Source: Streptomyces ruber (lineage in GTDB: Bacteria; Actinomycetota; Actinomycetes; Streptomycetales; Streptomycetaceae). Taken from it: a DNA stretch of 64,000 nt. This document shows, piece after piece, positions 40,737 to 49,165 of the stretch. The stretch lies in contig NZ_BMQK01000020.1 of NCBI RefSeq assembly GCF_014648075.1, positions 1 to 64,000 of the forward strand, in the 5' to 3' direction. The position numbers and the translations under genes are program-made. Position 1 is the stretch's first letter. Every line of letters starts with the position of its first letter. Under the pieces are notes generated by a model that was not told where the DNA came from, searched no databases, and worked only from the letters and a program-made list of their open reading frames with translations.

Positions 40737-41471
40737 ATGTCCGGCCCCCAGTCCGTGGACCGTGCGCTGGCCCTGCTGGACGCGGTGGCCGACGCGCCGG
40801 GACCGCTCAGCGCCAAGGCGCTCGCCCGGCAGGCGGGCTGTTCGCTGTCGACCGCGTACCACCTGCTCGGACCGCTGACGGCACGCGGTTACCTGGTCCG
40901 GGGGCCCGAGGGGTACGGGCCCGGGCCGCGGATCCCCGCTCTGCACCGGTCCTTCCGGCGGCATCTGGACGCCGGTGGCGGCGCCGTCGCCGCCCTGCTC
41001 ACGCGGACGCGGCGGACCACCGGCGCCGAGGCGTACTTCACCGCGTACCGCGACGGCCGGATCGCCGTGGTCGACACCACCGCGCCCCTCACCGACCTCG
41101 GCAACCCCTGGCGACCCGGGCTGGAGACCAGGGCGCACGCGACCGCGCACGGCAAGGTGCTGCTGGCGTCGCTGCCCCGGGCCGCGCGACGCCGCTATCT
41201 CGCCGCTCACGGCATGGCCCGCCTCACCGAGCACACCATCACCGACGAGGAGCGCTTCGAGGCGGAGGTGGCCGGTGTGCGGCGCCGGGGCGTCGCGGTC
41301 TCCGTCGGCGAGAGCGACCCGGCCCACACCTGCCTCGCCGTGCCGCTGCCCGGCCGTCCGGACCAGGCGCTCTCCGTCTCGCTGCCCCTCGCCGACTTCC
41401 GGCGCCGCGGCGACGAGGTCGGCTCTCTCCTGGCACGCGCCGCGGCCGCGTTTCCGACACTGCCGGAATGA
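40737..41471 (+). CDS. IclR-family regulator
   Basis: A 244-residue regulator. The winged HTH is SVDRALALLDAVADAPGPLSAKALARQAGCSLSTAYHLLGPL; the C-terminal IclR effector domain has GLETRAHATAHGKVLLASLP, VRRRGVAVSVGESDPAHTCLAVPL and DFRRRGDEVGSLLARAA. IclR proteins control catabolism of aromatic compounds, sugars acids and glyoxylate by binding the substrate. GGAAGGA about 9 bases upstream supports the ATG. The broken lactonase-like gene is divergent, and a small monooxygenase follows 48 bases downstream, so it may once have controlled both. Confidence 0.92.
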   Translation: MSGPQSVDRALALLDAVADAPGPLSAKALARQAGCSLSTAYHLLGPLTARGYLVRGPEGYGPGPRIPALHRSFRRHLDAGGGAVAALLTRTRRTTGAEAYFTAYRDGRIAVVDTTAPLTDLGNPWRPGLETRAHATAHGKVLLASLPRAARRRYLAAHGMARLTEHTITDEERFEAEVAGVRRRGVAVSVGESDPAHTCLAVPLPGRPDQALSVSLPLADFRRRGDEVGSLLARAAAAFPTLPE

Positions 41472-41519
41472 CCCGGCGCCCGGCTGGCCGGAAGGCGGTG
41501 CGGGAAGCAGAGTGGAGCC

Positions 41520-41849
41520 ATGATTTTCATCGCCGTACGTTTCACCGTCCGTCCCGAGCACGCCGACGAGTGGCTGACCCTGGTGGGCCCGTTCACCGAG
41601 GCCACGCGCGCCGAACCGGGCAACCTGTTCTTCGACTGGTCGCGCGATGTCGACGACCCGCACAGGTTCACGCTGCTGGAGGGCTTCGCCGACGACGCCG
41701 CGGGCGCGGTCCACGTCCAGTCCGAGCACTTCCGGGCGGGGCTCGCCACGATGGCCGGCGCGATCGCGGAGACGCCCGAGATCATCAACGCGAACCTGCC
41801 CGAGCAGAACGGCTGGGGCCCCATGGCGGAGCTCGCCCCGCAGGGCTGA
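41520..41849 (+). CDS. antibiotic biosynthesis monooxygenase (ABM) domain protein
   Basis: A 109-residue protein of the ABM dimeric alpha/beta-barrel family. MIFIAVRFTVRPEHADEWLTLVGPFTEATRAEPGNLFFDW is the first ferredoxin-like unit and FTLLEGFADDAAGAVHVQSEHF the second, with the conserved H near the C-terminus. YgiN-like members oxidise quinols; others are cofactor-free monooxygenases or merely fold scaffolds. It is likely co-transcribed with the IclR gene. Confidence 0.85.
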   Translation: MIFIAVRFTVRPEHADEWLTLVGPFTEATRAEPGNLFFDWSRDVDDPHRFTLLEGFADDAAGAVHVQSEHFRAGLATMAGAIAETPEIINANLPEQNGWGPMAELAPQG

Positions 41850-41937
41850 CGACCGCCACCGGGCCGGTACCGCCCCGGCGGTGCCGCCGCGGAGCCAGGC
41901 CCGGCGTACGGGCACCACGCCGCGTGGGCGCCCTCGC

Positions 41938-42897
41938 TCAGTCGTACCGACGGCTGATCCGTGCAGCCAGTTCGCGGATCCGGTCGCGGGCCTCCGGGGG
42001 AGCGGTCACGGTGAGGTCGTCCGCGAAGGGCAGCAACTGGCGCACGTCCTCGATCTCCCGGCATGCCACCGTGATCACGGCCTCCTTCTCGCCCTCGCCC
42101 CCGGGCGGCCGCACGGTCAGCCGGGAGCCGAGGATGCGCCGGGCACGGTCGAGCTGGCGGACGGCGAGCCGCCCGTGCACCCGGACGGCGTCGGTCGTCT
42201 CCCAGCGCGAGGTCAGTTCCGCCGCCACGTCGGCCAGGGTCGTCGCGGGCCGCAGCCGGCGCGGGGCACGCATCGGCCGCCAGTCGACGAGCCGTTCGAG
42301 GGAGTACAGCCGTGGTACGGACGCACGGTCGGCGACGAGGTACCACCGCCCCGCCTTGGCCAGCAGACCGTACGGATCCACGATCTGCCAGGCCGGTTCG
42401 GCGTCGTCACGGCGCCGGTAGCGGATGCGCAGCCGCACACCGCGGCGCACGTCACCCACGACGGCGCTCGGATCCGCACCGCCTGCGTCCTCGGCGTTCC
42501 GCCCGAACCAGGGCCTGTTGTCGGTGGTGACGACGGCACTGATCGGCAGGAGGGACGCCGCGGGGCGCCGATGTGCCGTGATCTTCGCGCGGGCCCGCCG
42601 GCTCTCGGCGTCGGCGCCCAGCTGACGCCGCTGCGTGTCGTCCAGCCCGTGGAGCGCGAGGTGGTCACGCTCGGCCGGAGTGAGCCGGGAGGTGTCGAGC
42701 GTGCCACCGGGCAGCAGCGTCACCCCGCCCCAGCGGCCGCGTTCGACCAGCACCGGGAAACCCGCCTCCTGCAGCCATCGCAGGTCTCTCAGCACGGTGC
42801 GCACCGAGACCCCGACCCGGTCCGCGAGGTCGGCCGTGGTGACGACCTCGCGGGTCCGGAGGGCCAGCAACAGGGAGAAGAAGCGATCCGGGGTCAT
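41938..42897 (-). CDS. WYL-domain (YafY-like) transcriptional regulator
   Basis: A 319-residue regulator with an N-terminal DeoR-type HTH (MTPDRFFSLLLALRTREVVTTADLADRVGVSVRTVLRDLRWLQ), a WYL domain (VDPYGLLAKAGRWYLVADR, with W-Y-L as RWYLVA) and a WCX region ending IRELAARISRRYD. WYL proteins sense nucleotides or other ligands. Divergent from a VOC-family gene with two inverted repeats between (42907-42920 and 42931-42946), which it probably binds. In Streptomyces this pairing (YafY with glyoxalase) is common. Confidence 0.92.
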   Translation of the reverse strand: MTPDRFFSLLLALRTREVVTTADLADRVGVSVRTVLRDLRWLQEAGFPVLVERGRWGGVTLLPGGTLDTSRLTPAERDHLALHGLDDTQRRQLGADAESRRARAKITAHRRPAASLLPISAVVTTDNRPWFGRNAEDAGGADPSAVVGDVRRGVRLRIRYRRRDDAEPAWQIVDPYGLLAKAGRWYLVADRASVPRLYSLERLVDWRPMRAPRRLRPATTLADVAAELTSRWETTDAVRVHGRLAVRQLDRARRILGSRLTVRPPGGEGEKEAVITVACREIEDVRQLLPFADDLTVTAPPEARDRIRELAARISRRYD

Positions 42898-42906
42898 GAC
42901 GCCGAG

Positions 42907-42946
42907 GTTCCCACGGGAACACGACAGGATCTGTCATGTATGACAG
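42907..42946. promoter_or_regulatory. paired operator-like inverted repeats between WYL and VOC genes
   Basis: GTTCCC-AC-GGGAAC (42907-42920) lies 10 bases from the WYL start. CTGTCAT-GT-ATGACAG (42931-42946) lies next to it, and a GACAG at 42923-42927 forms a further inverted repeat with the CTGTC. Three linked half sites of the same sequence suggest cooperative binding by the WYL regulator. Confidence 0.65.
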
Positions 42947-42994
42947 GCAGAGTCCTCTCGTCCGGAACAACCGGCAGGACGGAAGGAGCCCCTC

Positions 42995-43354
42995 ATGGCA
43001 GTCCCCGACATGGTCATCGTCCACGTCTCCGACGCATCGGCGTCCACCCGTTTCTACGCGGAGCTGTTCGACATCGAGCCGAGCTTCGAAACGCCCGGGT
43101 TCGTCTCGTTCCGACTCGCCGACGGGTTCGACCTGGCCCTGTGGAGCGCGATCCCGGACCACCTGTCGGCGCCGCGCACCAGCGAGCTGTGCGTGACGCT
43201 GGACGGCGGTCCCGAACGGATCGACCAGCAGTTCCGGGACTGGACGAGGAAGGGCGTCAGGACGGTGCGGGAACCCCACGACGAGGTGTTCGGCCGCACC
43301 TTCGTCGTCGCCGATCCCGACGGCAACCTGATCCGGGTGGCCCCCGTCGACTGA
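42995..43354 (+). CDS. VOC/glyoxalase-fold protein
   Basis: A 119-residue vicinal-oxygen-chelate protein with two babbab units. MVIVHVSDASASTRFYAEL is the first, TSELCVTLDGGPERIDQQF and GRTFVVADPDGNLIRVAPVD the second, the ending typical of glyoxalase/bleomycin-resistance/dioxygenase relatives. Usual metal ligand positions (H at start, E at end) are only partly kept, so an enzymatic role is uncertain; small-molecule sequestration is possible. GAAGGAG lies 9 bases before the ATG. Regulated most likely by the divergent WYL protein. Confidence 0.88.
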   Translation: MAVPDMVIVHVSDASASTRFYAELFDIEPSFETPGFVSFRLADGFDLALWSAIPDHLSAPRTSELCVTLDGGPERIDQQFRDWTRKGVRTVREPHDEVFGRTFVVADPDGNLIRVAPVD

Positions 43355-43373
43355 CGCCGCGGCCGCGTACCGC

Positions 43374-45347
43374 CTACGCGTCCGCGGCGGTGCGGGGCCA
43401 TGCCGCCTCGCGCAGCAGACGGAGGCCGTTGAGGCCGACGACGACGGTGGAACCCTCGTGCCCGGCGACGCCGAGCGGCAGCGGGAGGGTGCCGATCAGG
43501 TCCCAGGCGACCAGCACGGTGATGAACACACCGGCGATGACGAGGTTCTGGACGACCAGGCGGCGCGCGGTGCGCGACAGCCGTACGACGGCGGGGACGG
43601 CGGCGAGTTCGTCGCGGACGACGACGGCGTCGGCGGTCTCCAGCGCGAGGTCGGAGCCGGCCCTGCCCATGGCGATCCCGGAGTGGGCGGCGGCCAGGGC
43701 GGGGGCGTCGTTGACGCCGTCGCCGACGACCAGCACCCGGCGCCCCCCGGTCTGCCACTCCCTGACGGCGCCCACCTTGTCCTCGGGCAGCAGGCCCGCG
43801 CGGACCTCGGTGATGCCGACCTCGGCGGCCAGGCGCCGGGCGGCGCGCTCGTTGTCACCGGTCAGGAGCACCGGGGTGCGGCCGGTCAGCGCGGTGAGGG
43901 CGGCGACGGTGGCCGCCGCGTCCGGGCGGAGCCGGTCGGCGACGCCCAGCACGCCCACGGGCACTCCGTCGCGGAGCACGGCGACCGCGGTGTGTCCGGT
44001 CTCCTCCAGCTCGGTCACCGCCCGGTGGGGCGGCTGCCCGTCGGCGGCCGGCAGGAGACGGGCGGGGGAGCCGACCTGGACGACATGTCCGTCGACGGTG
44101 GCGGTGACGCCCCGGCCGGGGACGGAGGCGAAGCCGGCGGCGTCGGACAGGGACAGCCCCCGTTCGCGGGCGGCGTCGACGACGGCGCGGGCCAGGGGGT
44201 GTTCGCTGGGGTGCTCGGCGGAGGCGGCCAGGCGCAGCAGCGCGGGCTCGTCCAGGCCGCTGCCGGGCAGGGGGCGGATGCCGGTGACGCGGGGCGTGCC
44301 CTCGGTCAGGGTGCCGGTCTTGTCCAGGGCGACGGTGTCGACCTGGCCGAGACGCTCCATGACGACGGCGGACTTGGCGAGCACACCGTGGCGGCCCGCG
44401 TTGGCGATGGCGGACAGCAGCGGCGGCATGGTGGAGAGCACCACCGCGCACGGCGAGGCGACGATCATGAACGTCATGGCCCGCAGCAGGGCCGACTGGA
44501 GCGTGTCGCCGAAGGCGAGCGGGACGGCGAAGACGGCGAGGGTCGCGACGACCATGCCGATCGAGTAGCGCTGCTCGACCTTCTCGATGAAGAGCTGGGT
44601 GGGAGCCTTGGTCGCGGAGGCCTCCTCCACCATCCGCACGATCCGGGCGATCACCGAGTCCGACGGATCGCGCCCTACCCGCACGCGCAGGGCGCCGGTG
44701 CCGTTGACGGTGCCCGCGAAGACCTCGTCGCCCGCCTGCTTGGCCACCGGCAGCGGCTCACCGGTGACGGTGGCCTGGTCGACGTCGCTCGCCCCGTCGA
44801 CGACCTGCCCGTCGGCACCGATCCGCTCCCCGGGCCGGACCAGGACGGTGTCCCCGACCGCGAGCCGGCCGGCGTCCACCCGCTCCTCGGTGCCGTCGGG
44901 CAGCAGCCGGGTCGCGGTGGCGGGGGCGAGATCGAGCAGACCGCGCACCGAGTCCGCGGTCCGCGCGGTCGCGACGGCCTCCAGGGCACCGGAGGTGGCG
45001 AAGATGACGATCAGCAGCGCCCCGTCGAGGACCTGCCCGATCGCGGCGGCGCCCAGCGCCGCGACGACCATCAGCAGATCCACGTCCAGCGTCTTGTCCT
45101 TCAGCGCCTTGAGCCCCTCCCAGCCGGGCTCCCAGCCGCCTGTGGCATAGGTCGCGGCGAACAGGCCTCCCCACAGCCACGCCGGGGCGTCCAGCAGGTA
45201 CGGCGGGAGGGCGAGGAGGAACAGCACCAGGGCCGCGAGCGCCCAGCGGGCCTCCGGCAGCGTCAGGACGCGGGTGCGGCGCCGGGGCGGGGCGGGCCGC
45301 CGCCCGGCGGTGGGCGGTGCGGGCCTCTCGGCCAGGGAGGAAGACAT
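43374..45347 (-). CDS. P1B-4-type heavy-metal translocating ATPase
   Basis: A 657-residue metal-exporting P-type ATPase. The ion motif is SPCAVVLS (SPC, not CPC) and the last helix has HEGSTVVVGLNGLRLL; these two together define the P1B-4 group (CoaT/CtpD), exporters of Co2+, Ni2+ or Fe2+. The TGEPLPV actuator loop, phosphorylated DKTGTLT, SEHPLARAVV nucleotide-binding HP, GDGVNDAPAL hinge and the missing N-terminal metal-binding domain all fit. The ArsR gene is divergent 94 bases away, with its operator covering both promoters. ATG 45347 follows an AT-rich control segment. Confidence 0.93.
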   Translation of the reverse strand: MSSSLAERPAPPTAGRRPAPPRRRTRVLTLPEARWALAALVLFLLALPPYLLDAPAWLWGGLFAATYATGGWEPGWEGLKALKDKTLDVDLLMVVAALGAAAIGQVLDGALLIVIFATSGALEAVATARTADSVRGLLDLAPATATRLLPDGTEERVDAGRLAVGDTVLVRPGERIGADGQVVDGASDVDQATVTGEPLPVAKQAGDEVFAGTVNGTGALRVRVGRDPSDSVIARIVRMVEEASATKAPTQLFIEKVEQRYSIGMVVATLAVFAVPLAFGDTLQSALLRAMTFMIVASPCAVVLSTMPPLLSAIANAGRHGVLAKSAVVMERLGQVDTVALDKTGTLTEGTPRVTGIRPLPGSGLDEPALLRLAASAEHPSEHPLARAVVDAARERGLSLSDAAGFASVPGRGVTATVDGHVVQVGSPARLLPAADGQPPHRAVTELEETGHTAVAVLRDGVPVGVLGVADRLRPDAAATVAALTALTGRTPVLLTGDNERAARRLAAEVGITEVRAGLLPEDKVGAVREWQTGGRRVLVVGDGVNDAPALAAAHSGIAMGRAGSDLALETADAVVVRDELAAVPAVVRLSRTARRLVVQNLVIAGVFITVLVAWDLIGTLPLPLGVAGHEGSTVVVGLNGLRLLREAAWPRTAADA

Positions 45348-45398
45348 GACGAAGCGACCCTTCGCAGACGGGCGGGGCAACGGCGTCCACCGTACAGG

Positions 45399-45424
45399 AA
45401 TATCTGAACAGGTCTTCAAGTGTC
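45399..45424. promoter_or_regulatory. ArsR/SmtB-type operator
   Basis: AATATCTGAACA, two bases, TCTTCAAGTG: TGAA/TTCA inverted cores in the standard 12-2-12 layout of SmtB-family sites, 18 bases upstream of the ArsR start and 52 from the ATPase start. It probably controls both divergent genes. Confidence 0.8.
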
Positions 45425-45441
45425 GTCGGTATGCTGGACAC

Positions 45442-45831
45442 ATGGGCCATGGACGCGTCACCAGCAGCAGTGCCACCACCCGCGAACGTCTCGACGCGGT
45501 CGGCACCGCCGACGTCGCCGCCACCCTCCAGGCCCTCGCCACGCCCTCACGGCTGCACATCCTGGCCCGGCTCCAGGAGGGCCCCTGCTCGGTCGGCGAC
45601 CTCGCCGACGCCGTCGGCATGGAGGCCTCCGCCTGCTCCCACCAGCTACGCCTGCTGCGCAACCTCGGCCTGGTCACCGGCGAACGGCACGGACGCTCGA
45701 TCGTCTACTCCCTGTACGACGACCATGTCGCCGAACTGCTCGACCAGGCCCTCTACCACGTCGAGCACCTGCGCCTGGGCATCCACGACACCCCGGCGCC
45801 CGCCCCCGGCGGGACCGCGGCCGGCCCGTAG
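45442..45831 (+). CDS. ArsR/SmtB-family metalloregulator, CzrA/NmtR-like
   Basis: A 129-residue repressor. The winged helix is ATPSRLHILARLQEGPCSVGDLADAVGMEASACSHQLRLLRNLGLV. The last helix holds the alpha-5 metal site: D93-x-H95, then ten residues, H106-x2-H109, the exact D-x-H-x10-H-x2-H spacing of CzrA and NmtR, which sense Zn/Co or Ni/Co. A cysteine-type alpha-3 site (CxC) is absent. Metal binding should release the divergent P1B-4 ATPase promoter, which fits a cobalt or nickel response. Confidence 0.93.
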   Translation: MGHGRVTSSSATTRERLDAVGTADVAATLQALATPSRLHILARLQEGPCSVGDLADAVGMEASACSHQLRLLRNLGLVTGERHGRSIVYSLYDDHVAELLDQALYHVEHLRLGIHDTPAPAPGGTAAGP

Positions 45832-46034
45832 ACCCCTCACCGCTCACCGCTGGTGACCCGGCCACCCGGAACACCGCGAACTCCACGCACAGCGACGGTC
45901 GTTGACGTCGGGGCGGCCCGGCACGCGGCAGCGAGATGGCAAGTCCGGTCGACCGCTCACTCGGTGGTATGAACTGTCCGCACGCTTTCGTGCCGGTTCG
46001 TCATCGGGGGTGCTGTCGGCGCGCGCGGCGTGCC

Positions 46035-46049
46035 TAGACTCCGCGGACA
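46035..46049 (+). promoter_or_regulatory. -10 box of an apparently leaderless promoter
   Basis: TAGACT at 46035-46040 is a canonical Streptomyces -10 hexamer and ends eight bases before the ATG at 46049, so transcription should begin at or next to the start codon. Confidence 0.6.
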
Positions 46050-46840
46050 TGTCGCTGTGGCTGCTCAACCATGTCAGCACCTTCACCCTCGCCCTCGTCA
46101 CCGTCGGCGGCACCGTCCTGCTGGCCCTCGCCGGCAGCGTGCTGGTGCGGCGCAGATATCCGTCGGTCGCCGAGGGCGAGCACAACGACATGGTCGGGGT
46201 GGCGCTCGGGATGTTCGGCGCGATCTACGGGATCATCCTCGCCTTCGTCATCGTCACCCTCTGGACGCAGATGGAGGACACCCAGACCATCATCGCCTCC
46301 GAGGCCACCGACGCGGCGCTCATCGCCCGTGACGCGGCCGCCTTCCCCGCCCCGGTCCGCGCCCGTCTCGACGCCGAGCTCAGCGGGTACGTCCACGCGG
46401 TCGTCGAGAAGCAGTGGCCCCGGATGCGTGCGGGACGGCCGAGCTACGGGGCCACGGAGAGCCATCTGCGCGCCGCCTTCGAGGTGCTCCAGAGCTACGA
46501 CCCGAAGAGCCGGCGCGAGCAGGTCTTCTACGAGGAGGCCGTCGGCAACATCAACGACATCGCCGCCCAGCGCCGCGCCCGCCTGACCATGGCGGAGCAG
46601 GAACTCCCCCCGCTGCTGCAGGTCCTGGCCTTCGGCGGCGCGTTCGTCCTGATCCCGCTCACCTTTCTCTACGGCGTACGCATGCTGCGTATCCAGCTGC
46701 TCTTCGTCGGCTCGGTCGCGGTGCTCATCGGCTTCAGCCTGCTGCTGGTCTTCGTCCTGGACCGCCCCTTCGCCGGCGAACTCAGCGTGAGCCCGGCCCC
46801 GTACCGGCAAGGGGCCCTCGCCCAGTACTGGGCCCCCTGA
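46049..46840 (+). CDS. DUF4239 membrane protein
   Basis: A 263-residue protein of unknown function. Two N-terminal helices (FTLALVTVGGTVLLALAGSVLV and MVGVALGMFGAIYGIILAFVIVTLW) precede an amphipathic central domain with SEATDAALIARDAAAF and ERLDAELSGYVHAVVEKQW-like helices; two C-terminal helices close it (LLQVLAFGGAFVLIPLTFLYG and IQLLFVGSVAVLIGFSLLLVFVL). This matches the DUF4239 layout, widespread in actinobacteria. ATG lies eight bases after a TAGACT box, so it is probably leaderless. It stands alone. Confidence 0.9.
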   Translation: MSLWLLNHVSTFTLALVTVGGTVLLALAGSVLVRRRYPSVAEGEHNDMVGVALGMFGAIYGIILAFVIVTLWTQMEDTQTIIASEATDAALIARDAAAFPAPVRARLDAELSGYVHAVVEKQWPRMRAGRPSYGATESHLRAAFEVLQSYDPKSRREQVFYEEAVGNINDIAAQRRARLTMAEQELPPLLQVLAFGGAFVLIPLTFLYGVRMLRIQLLFVGSVAVLIGFSLLLVFVLDRPFAGELSVSPAPYRQGALAQYWAP

Positions 46841-47479
46841 CAAGCACTCCGCGCCGCGCCGGACCTCAGCCGGCGGCAGGTGGGTGCCGAACAAGCCGGC
46901 GGGCTCGGCGACGGCCGGGGGACGTGCTCGTCCGGCGCGGCGCACCGGCATCCTGGCGAGGAACCCGCCGCCCGCCGCGCTGTTCACGACTGCGCGCTCA
47001 GCTGCCCCGCACAGGCGCGTGCGCTGTGGTCCCCGTCGACGGGGCGACCACCGCCCGGCCGTGCGCACCGCGGGCACCGAGGCGCCGCGCCCCCGGCCAC
47101 CGGCGATCTCGCCCGTCCCCGACCGGTCCCCGGACCGCCGCGGCCGACCGGACCGGCGGCTCATCGCCCCGACCGCCGCACCCGCCGCCCCCTCCCGCGA
47201 CGACCTGCGCCTCCTCCGGGCGGCGGTACGCGGACCGACGGGGAGGGCCGGCCGGGCCCGGCGGTCACCGTCCGCTCTTCACGCCTCGCTCCGACCTCCA
47301 CCACGACCCGGTCCGATCCTGCGGCTACGAGGCCGGGGCGGCGGCCGTCCAGGGGCACTGTCCGGCGGGCCGCGAGCGGGAGGCGGAGGCCGCGGTCCCG
47401 GTCGGGCTGTGCGAACCCGTCTGCCCCGTGGGCCCGAGGGGTGCGTACGGGAGTGGGGCGAGACGTTCCGGAAGCCGGC
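46841..47479. other. decayed intergenic sequence
   Basis: About 640 bases with no gene supported. Frames on both strands are Pro/Arg-rich. One segment overlapping the next frame reads HESFRDTVRTFLADADRTVP near 47555-47615, like the N-terminus of an acyl-CoA dehydrogenase, and may be a relic. Confidence 0.4.
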
Positions 47480-48514
47480 ATGACCAGCACAGGCGGCCCG
47501 GTCCGCAGGTCCACCGGCGCGGAGGCGACATGGGACGGGACCTCCGCACCGCCGGGCACGAGTCGTTCCGCGACACCGTGCGCACCTTCCTCGCCGACGC
47601 CGACCGAACCGTTCCCCGGCAGCGGGCAGCGGGCAGCGGGCAGCGGGCCCCCGGGGTGCGCGGAGATCCGCTCCGCAGCACGCGCCGGCGCAAGGCTCAG
47701 TGGCCGCACGAACGGGCGAGGGCTGAACCACGACGGAACCGTCGCACGCGAGGGCGCACTGGACCGAGCGCCGGCGGCGTTCGTCCCCGTCGTCGACGCC
47801 GCCCGCGCCCGTCTCGCCGCCACCTTCGACCCGACGCGCCTGCACAGCGCCTACCTCTACGGCAGCACCCCCCGCGGCACCGCCACACCCGGCGTCTCCG
47901 ACCTCGACCTGCAGCTCGCCCTCCACGACGAGCCCACCGGCACCGACCACGCCGACGCCGGAGCAGTCGAGGCCGCACTCGACCACGCGTCTCCCCAGAC
48001 CGACGGCGTCGGGATCCTGCTCGCGAGCACGCGCGTCCTGCTCAGCGACCTCGAACGCCACGACGCCGGGTTCTTCGTCGCCTGCCTCTGCACCCCGCTC
48101 CCCGGCCCCGACCTCGCGGCGCGACTGCCCCGCTACCGCCCCACGTCCCTCCTCGCCCGCGAGACCGACGGCGACCTCACCCGTGTACTCCCGCGCTGGC
48201 GCGCCCGAGCCGCCGAAGCCGTCACGGACGCCGATCGCCGCAGGCTCGGCCGCCTCGTCGGCCGCCGGCTCGTCCGCACGGGCTCCACCTTGGTCATGCC
48301 CCGCTGGGGGGGCTGGACCAGCGGCCTCGACCGGTCCGCCGAACCCTTCGGCCACCACTGCCCCGGGCGCGCCGAGCAGATGCGCGTCGCCGTGTCCACC
48401 GGCCGCGCGCCCTCGGCCGACCCGGCAGTGCTCGGGATGCTCATCGAGGACCTGGGCCCCCGGCTCACGGCCGAGTACACGGCCGTGCACGCCGAGAAGG
48501 CCGCACGCCCCTGA
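47480..48514 (+). CDS. nucleotidyltransferase (aminoglycoside adenylyltransferase-like), start lost
   Basis: The conserved protein begins at about LNHDGTVAREGALDRAPAAF (47723 onward) and runs to 48514. HSAYLYGSTPRGTATPGVSDLDLQLAL is the nucleotidyltransferase core: GS, then D-x-D for Mg2+. The C-terminal helical domain has VGRRLVRTGSTLVMPRWGGW, similar to ANT-type enzymes (ANT(3'')-like) with added helices. No ATG, GTG or TTG lies near the expected start; the only in-frame start is ATG 47480, which adds 81 low-complexity residues across four GGCAGCG repeats. So the start codon was lost or the protein is fused to junk. Function as a resistance enzyme is a guess. Confidence 0.68.
   Translation: MTSTGGPVRRSTGAEATWDGTSAPPGTSRSATPCAPSSPTPTEPFPGSGQRAAGSGPPGCAEIRSAARAGARLSGRTNGRGLNHDGTVAREGALDRAPAAFVPVVDAARARLAATFDPTRLHSAYLYGSTPRGTATPGVSDLDLQLALHDEPTGTDHADAGAVEAALDHASPQTDGVGILLASTRVLLSDLERHDAGFFVACLCTPLPGPDLAARLPRYRPTSLLARETDGDLTRVLPRWRARAAEAVTDADRRRLGRLVGRRLVRTGSTLVMPRWGGWTSGLDRSAEPFGHHCPGRAEQMRVAVSTGRAPSADPAVLGMLIEDLGPRLTAEYTAVHAEKAARP
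47619..47646. repeat. 7-bp GGCAGCG tandem repeat, four copies
   Basis: GGCAGCG repeated four times without change, in frame-breaking length, just upstream of the nucleotidyltransferase core. A likely slippage-prone site. Confidence 0.8.
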
Positions 48515-48569
48515 CGGCCCCGTCCCCGGAGACCCCGCGCGGCGCATGTGACGGGGATCACGCCACAGC

Positions 48570-48604
48570 GAAAACCCGCCGTCCGTGCCCGGCGTCTAGC
48601 GGGT
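48570..48604 (+). promoter_or_regulatory. ECF-type promoter of the sigma operon
   Basis: GAAAAC (48570-48575), 17 bases, CGTCTA (48593-48598): the -35 AAC and -10 CGTC pattern of ECF sigma factors. The -10 ends six bases before the GTG at 48605, so the start codon should coincide with the transcription start. The sigma factor it precedes is the obvious candidate to recognise it. Confidence 0.7.
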
Positions 48605-49165
48605 GTGAGATCAGTCAGGAAGGCACCGGGCGAGCCGGACGAGGAGCACCTCGTCCGGCTGGTGGCCAGGGGCGACCGTGCCGCGTTCGAGGAGCTGTAC
48701 CGGCGCACGGCGCCGTGGATGGCGGTGCGGCTGCGCCGCCGCTGCGCGGACGAGCAGATCGTCGCCGAGGTCATGCAGGAGACGTATCTGGCGGTGTGGC
48801 GCGCGGCGGGCGCGTTCGTCGGGACCGCCGCCGGGGGCACCGCCGTCGGCTGGCTGTGGACGATCGCGGCGCGCCGGCTCGTCGACGCGTTCCGGCGCAG
48901 GGCCCACCACGCGGAGCCGCCGCCCGCGGCCGCCCCGCAGCCCATGGCGCCCGCCGCCGAGGAGGAGGCGCTCGCGGCGACCGTCGGCGGTGAGGTCGGG
49001 GACGCGCTGCGGCGCCTCGCGCCGGAACTCAGACAGGTACTGCAGGCCATGGTGCTCGACGGGCTGTCCGTCCGGGAGACCTCGGTCCTGCTGGGACTGC
49101 CCGAGGGCACGGTCAAGACCCGTGCCCGCCGGGCCAGGATCGAGATGCGGAGGGCGCTGGCATGA
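48605..49165 (+). CDS. ECF RNA polymerase sigma factor
   Basis: A 186-residue ECF sigma factor. Region 2 is LVARGDRAAFEELYRRTAPWMAVRLRRR with EQIVAEVMQETYLAVWRAAGAF (the -10 recognition helix), region 4 LRQVLQAMVLDGLSVRETSVLLGLPEGTVKTRARRARIEMRRAL. The linker (HHAEPPPAAAPQPMAPAAEEEA) is Pro/Ala-rich. GTG 48605 chosen because it follows an ECF-type promoter closely; a GTG at 48548 would add 19 residues and lie within that promoter. The stop overlaps the anti-sigma start (ATGA), so the two proteins are made together. Confidence 0.92.
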   Translation: MRSVRKAPGEPDEEHLVRLVARGDRAAFEELYRRTAPWMAVRLRRRCADEQIVAEVMQETYLAVWRAAGAFVGTAAGGTAVGWLWTIAARRLVDAFRRRAHHAEPPPAAAPQPMAPAAEEEALAATVGGEVGDALRRLAPELRQVLQAMVLDGLSVRETSVLLGLPEGTVKTRARRARIEMRRALA

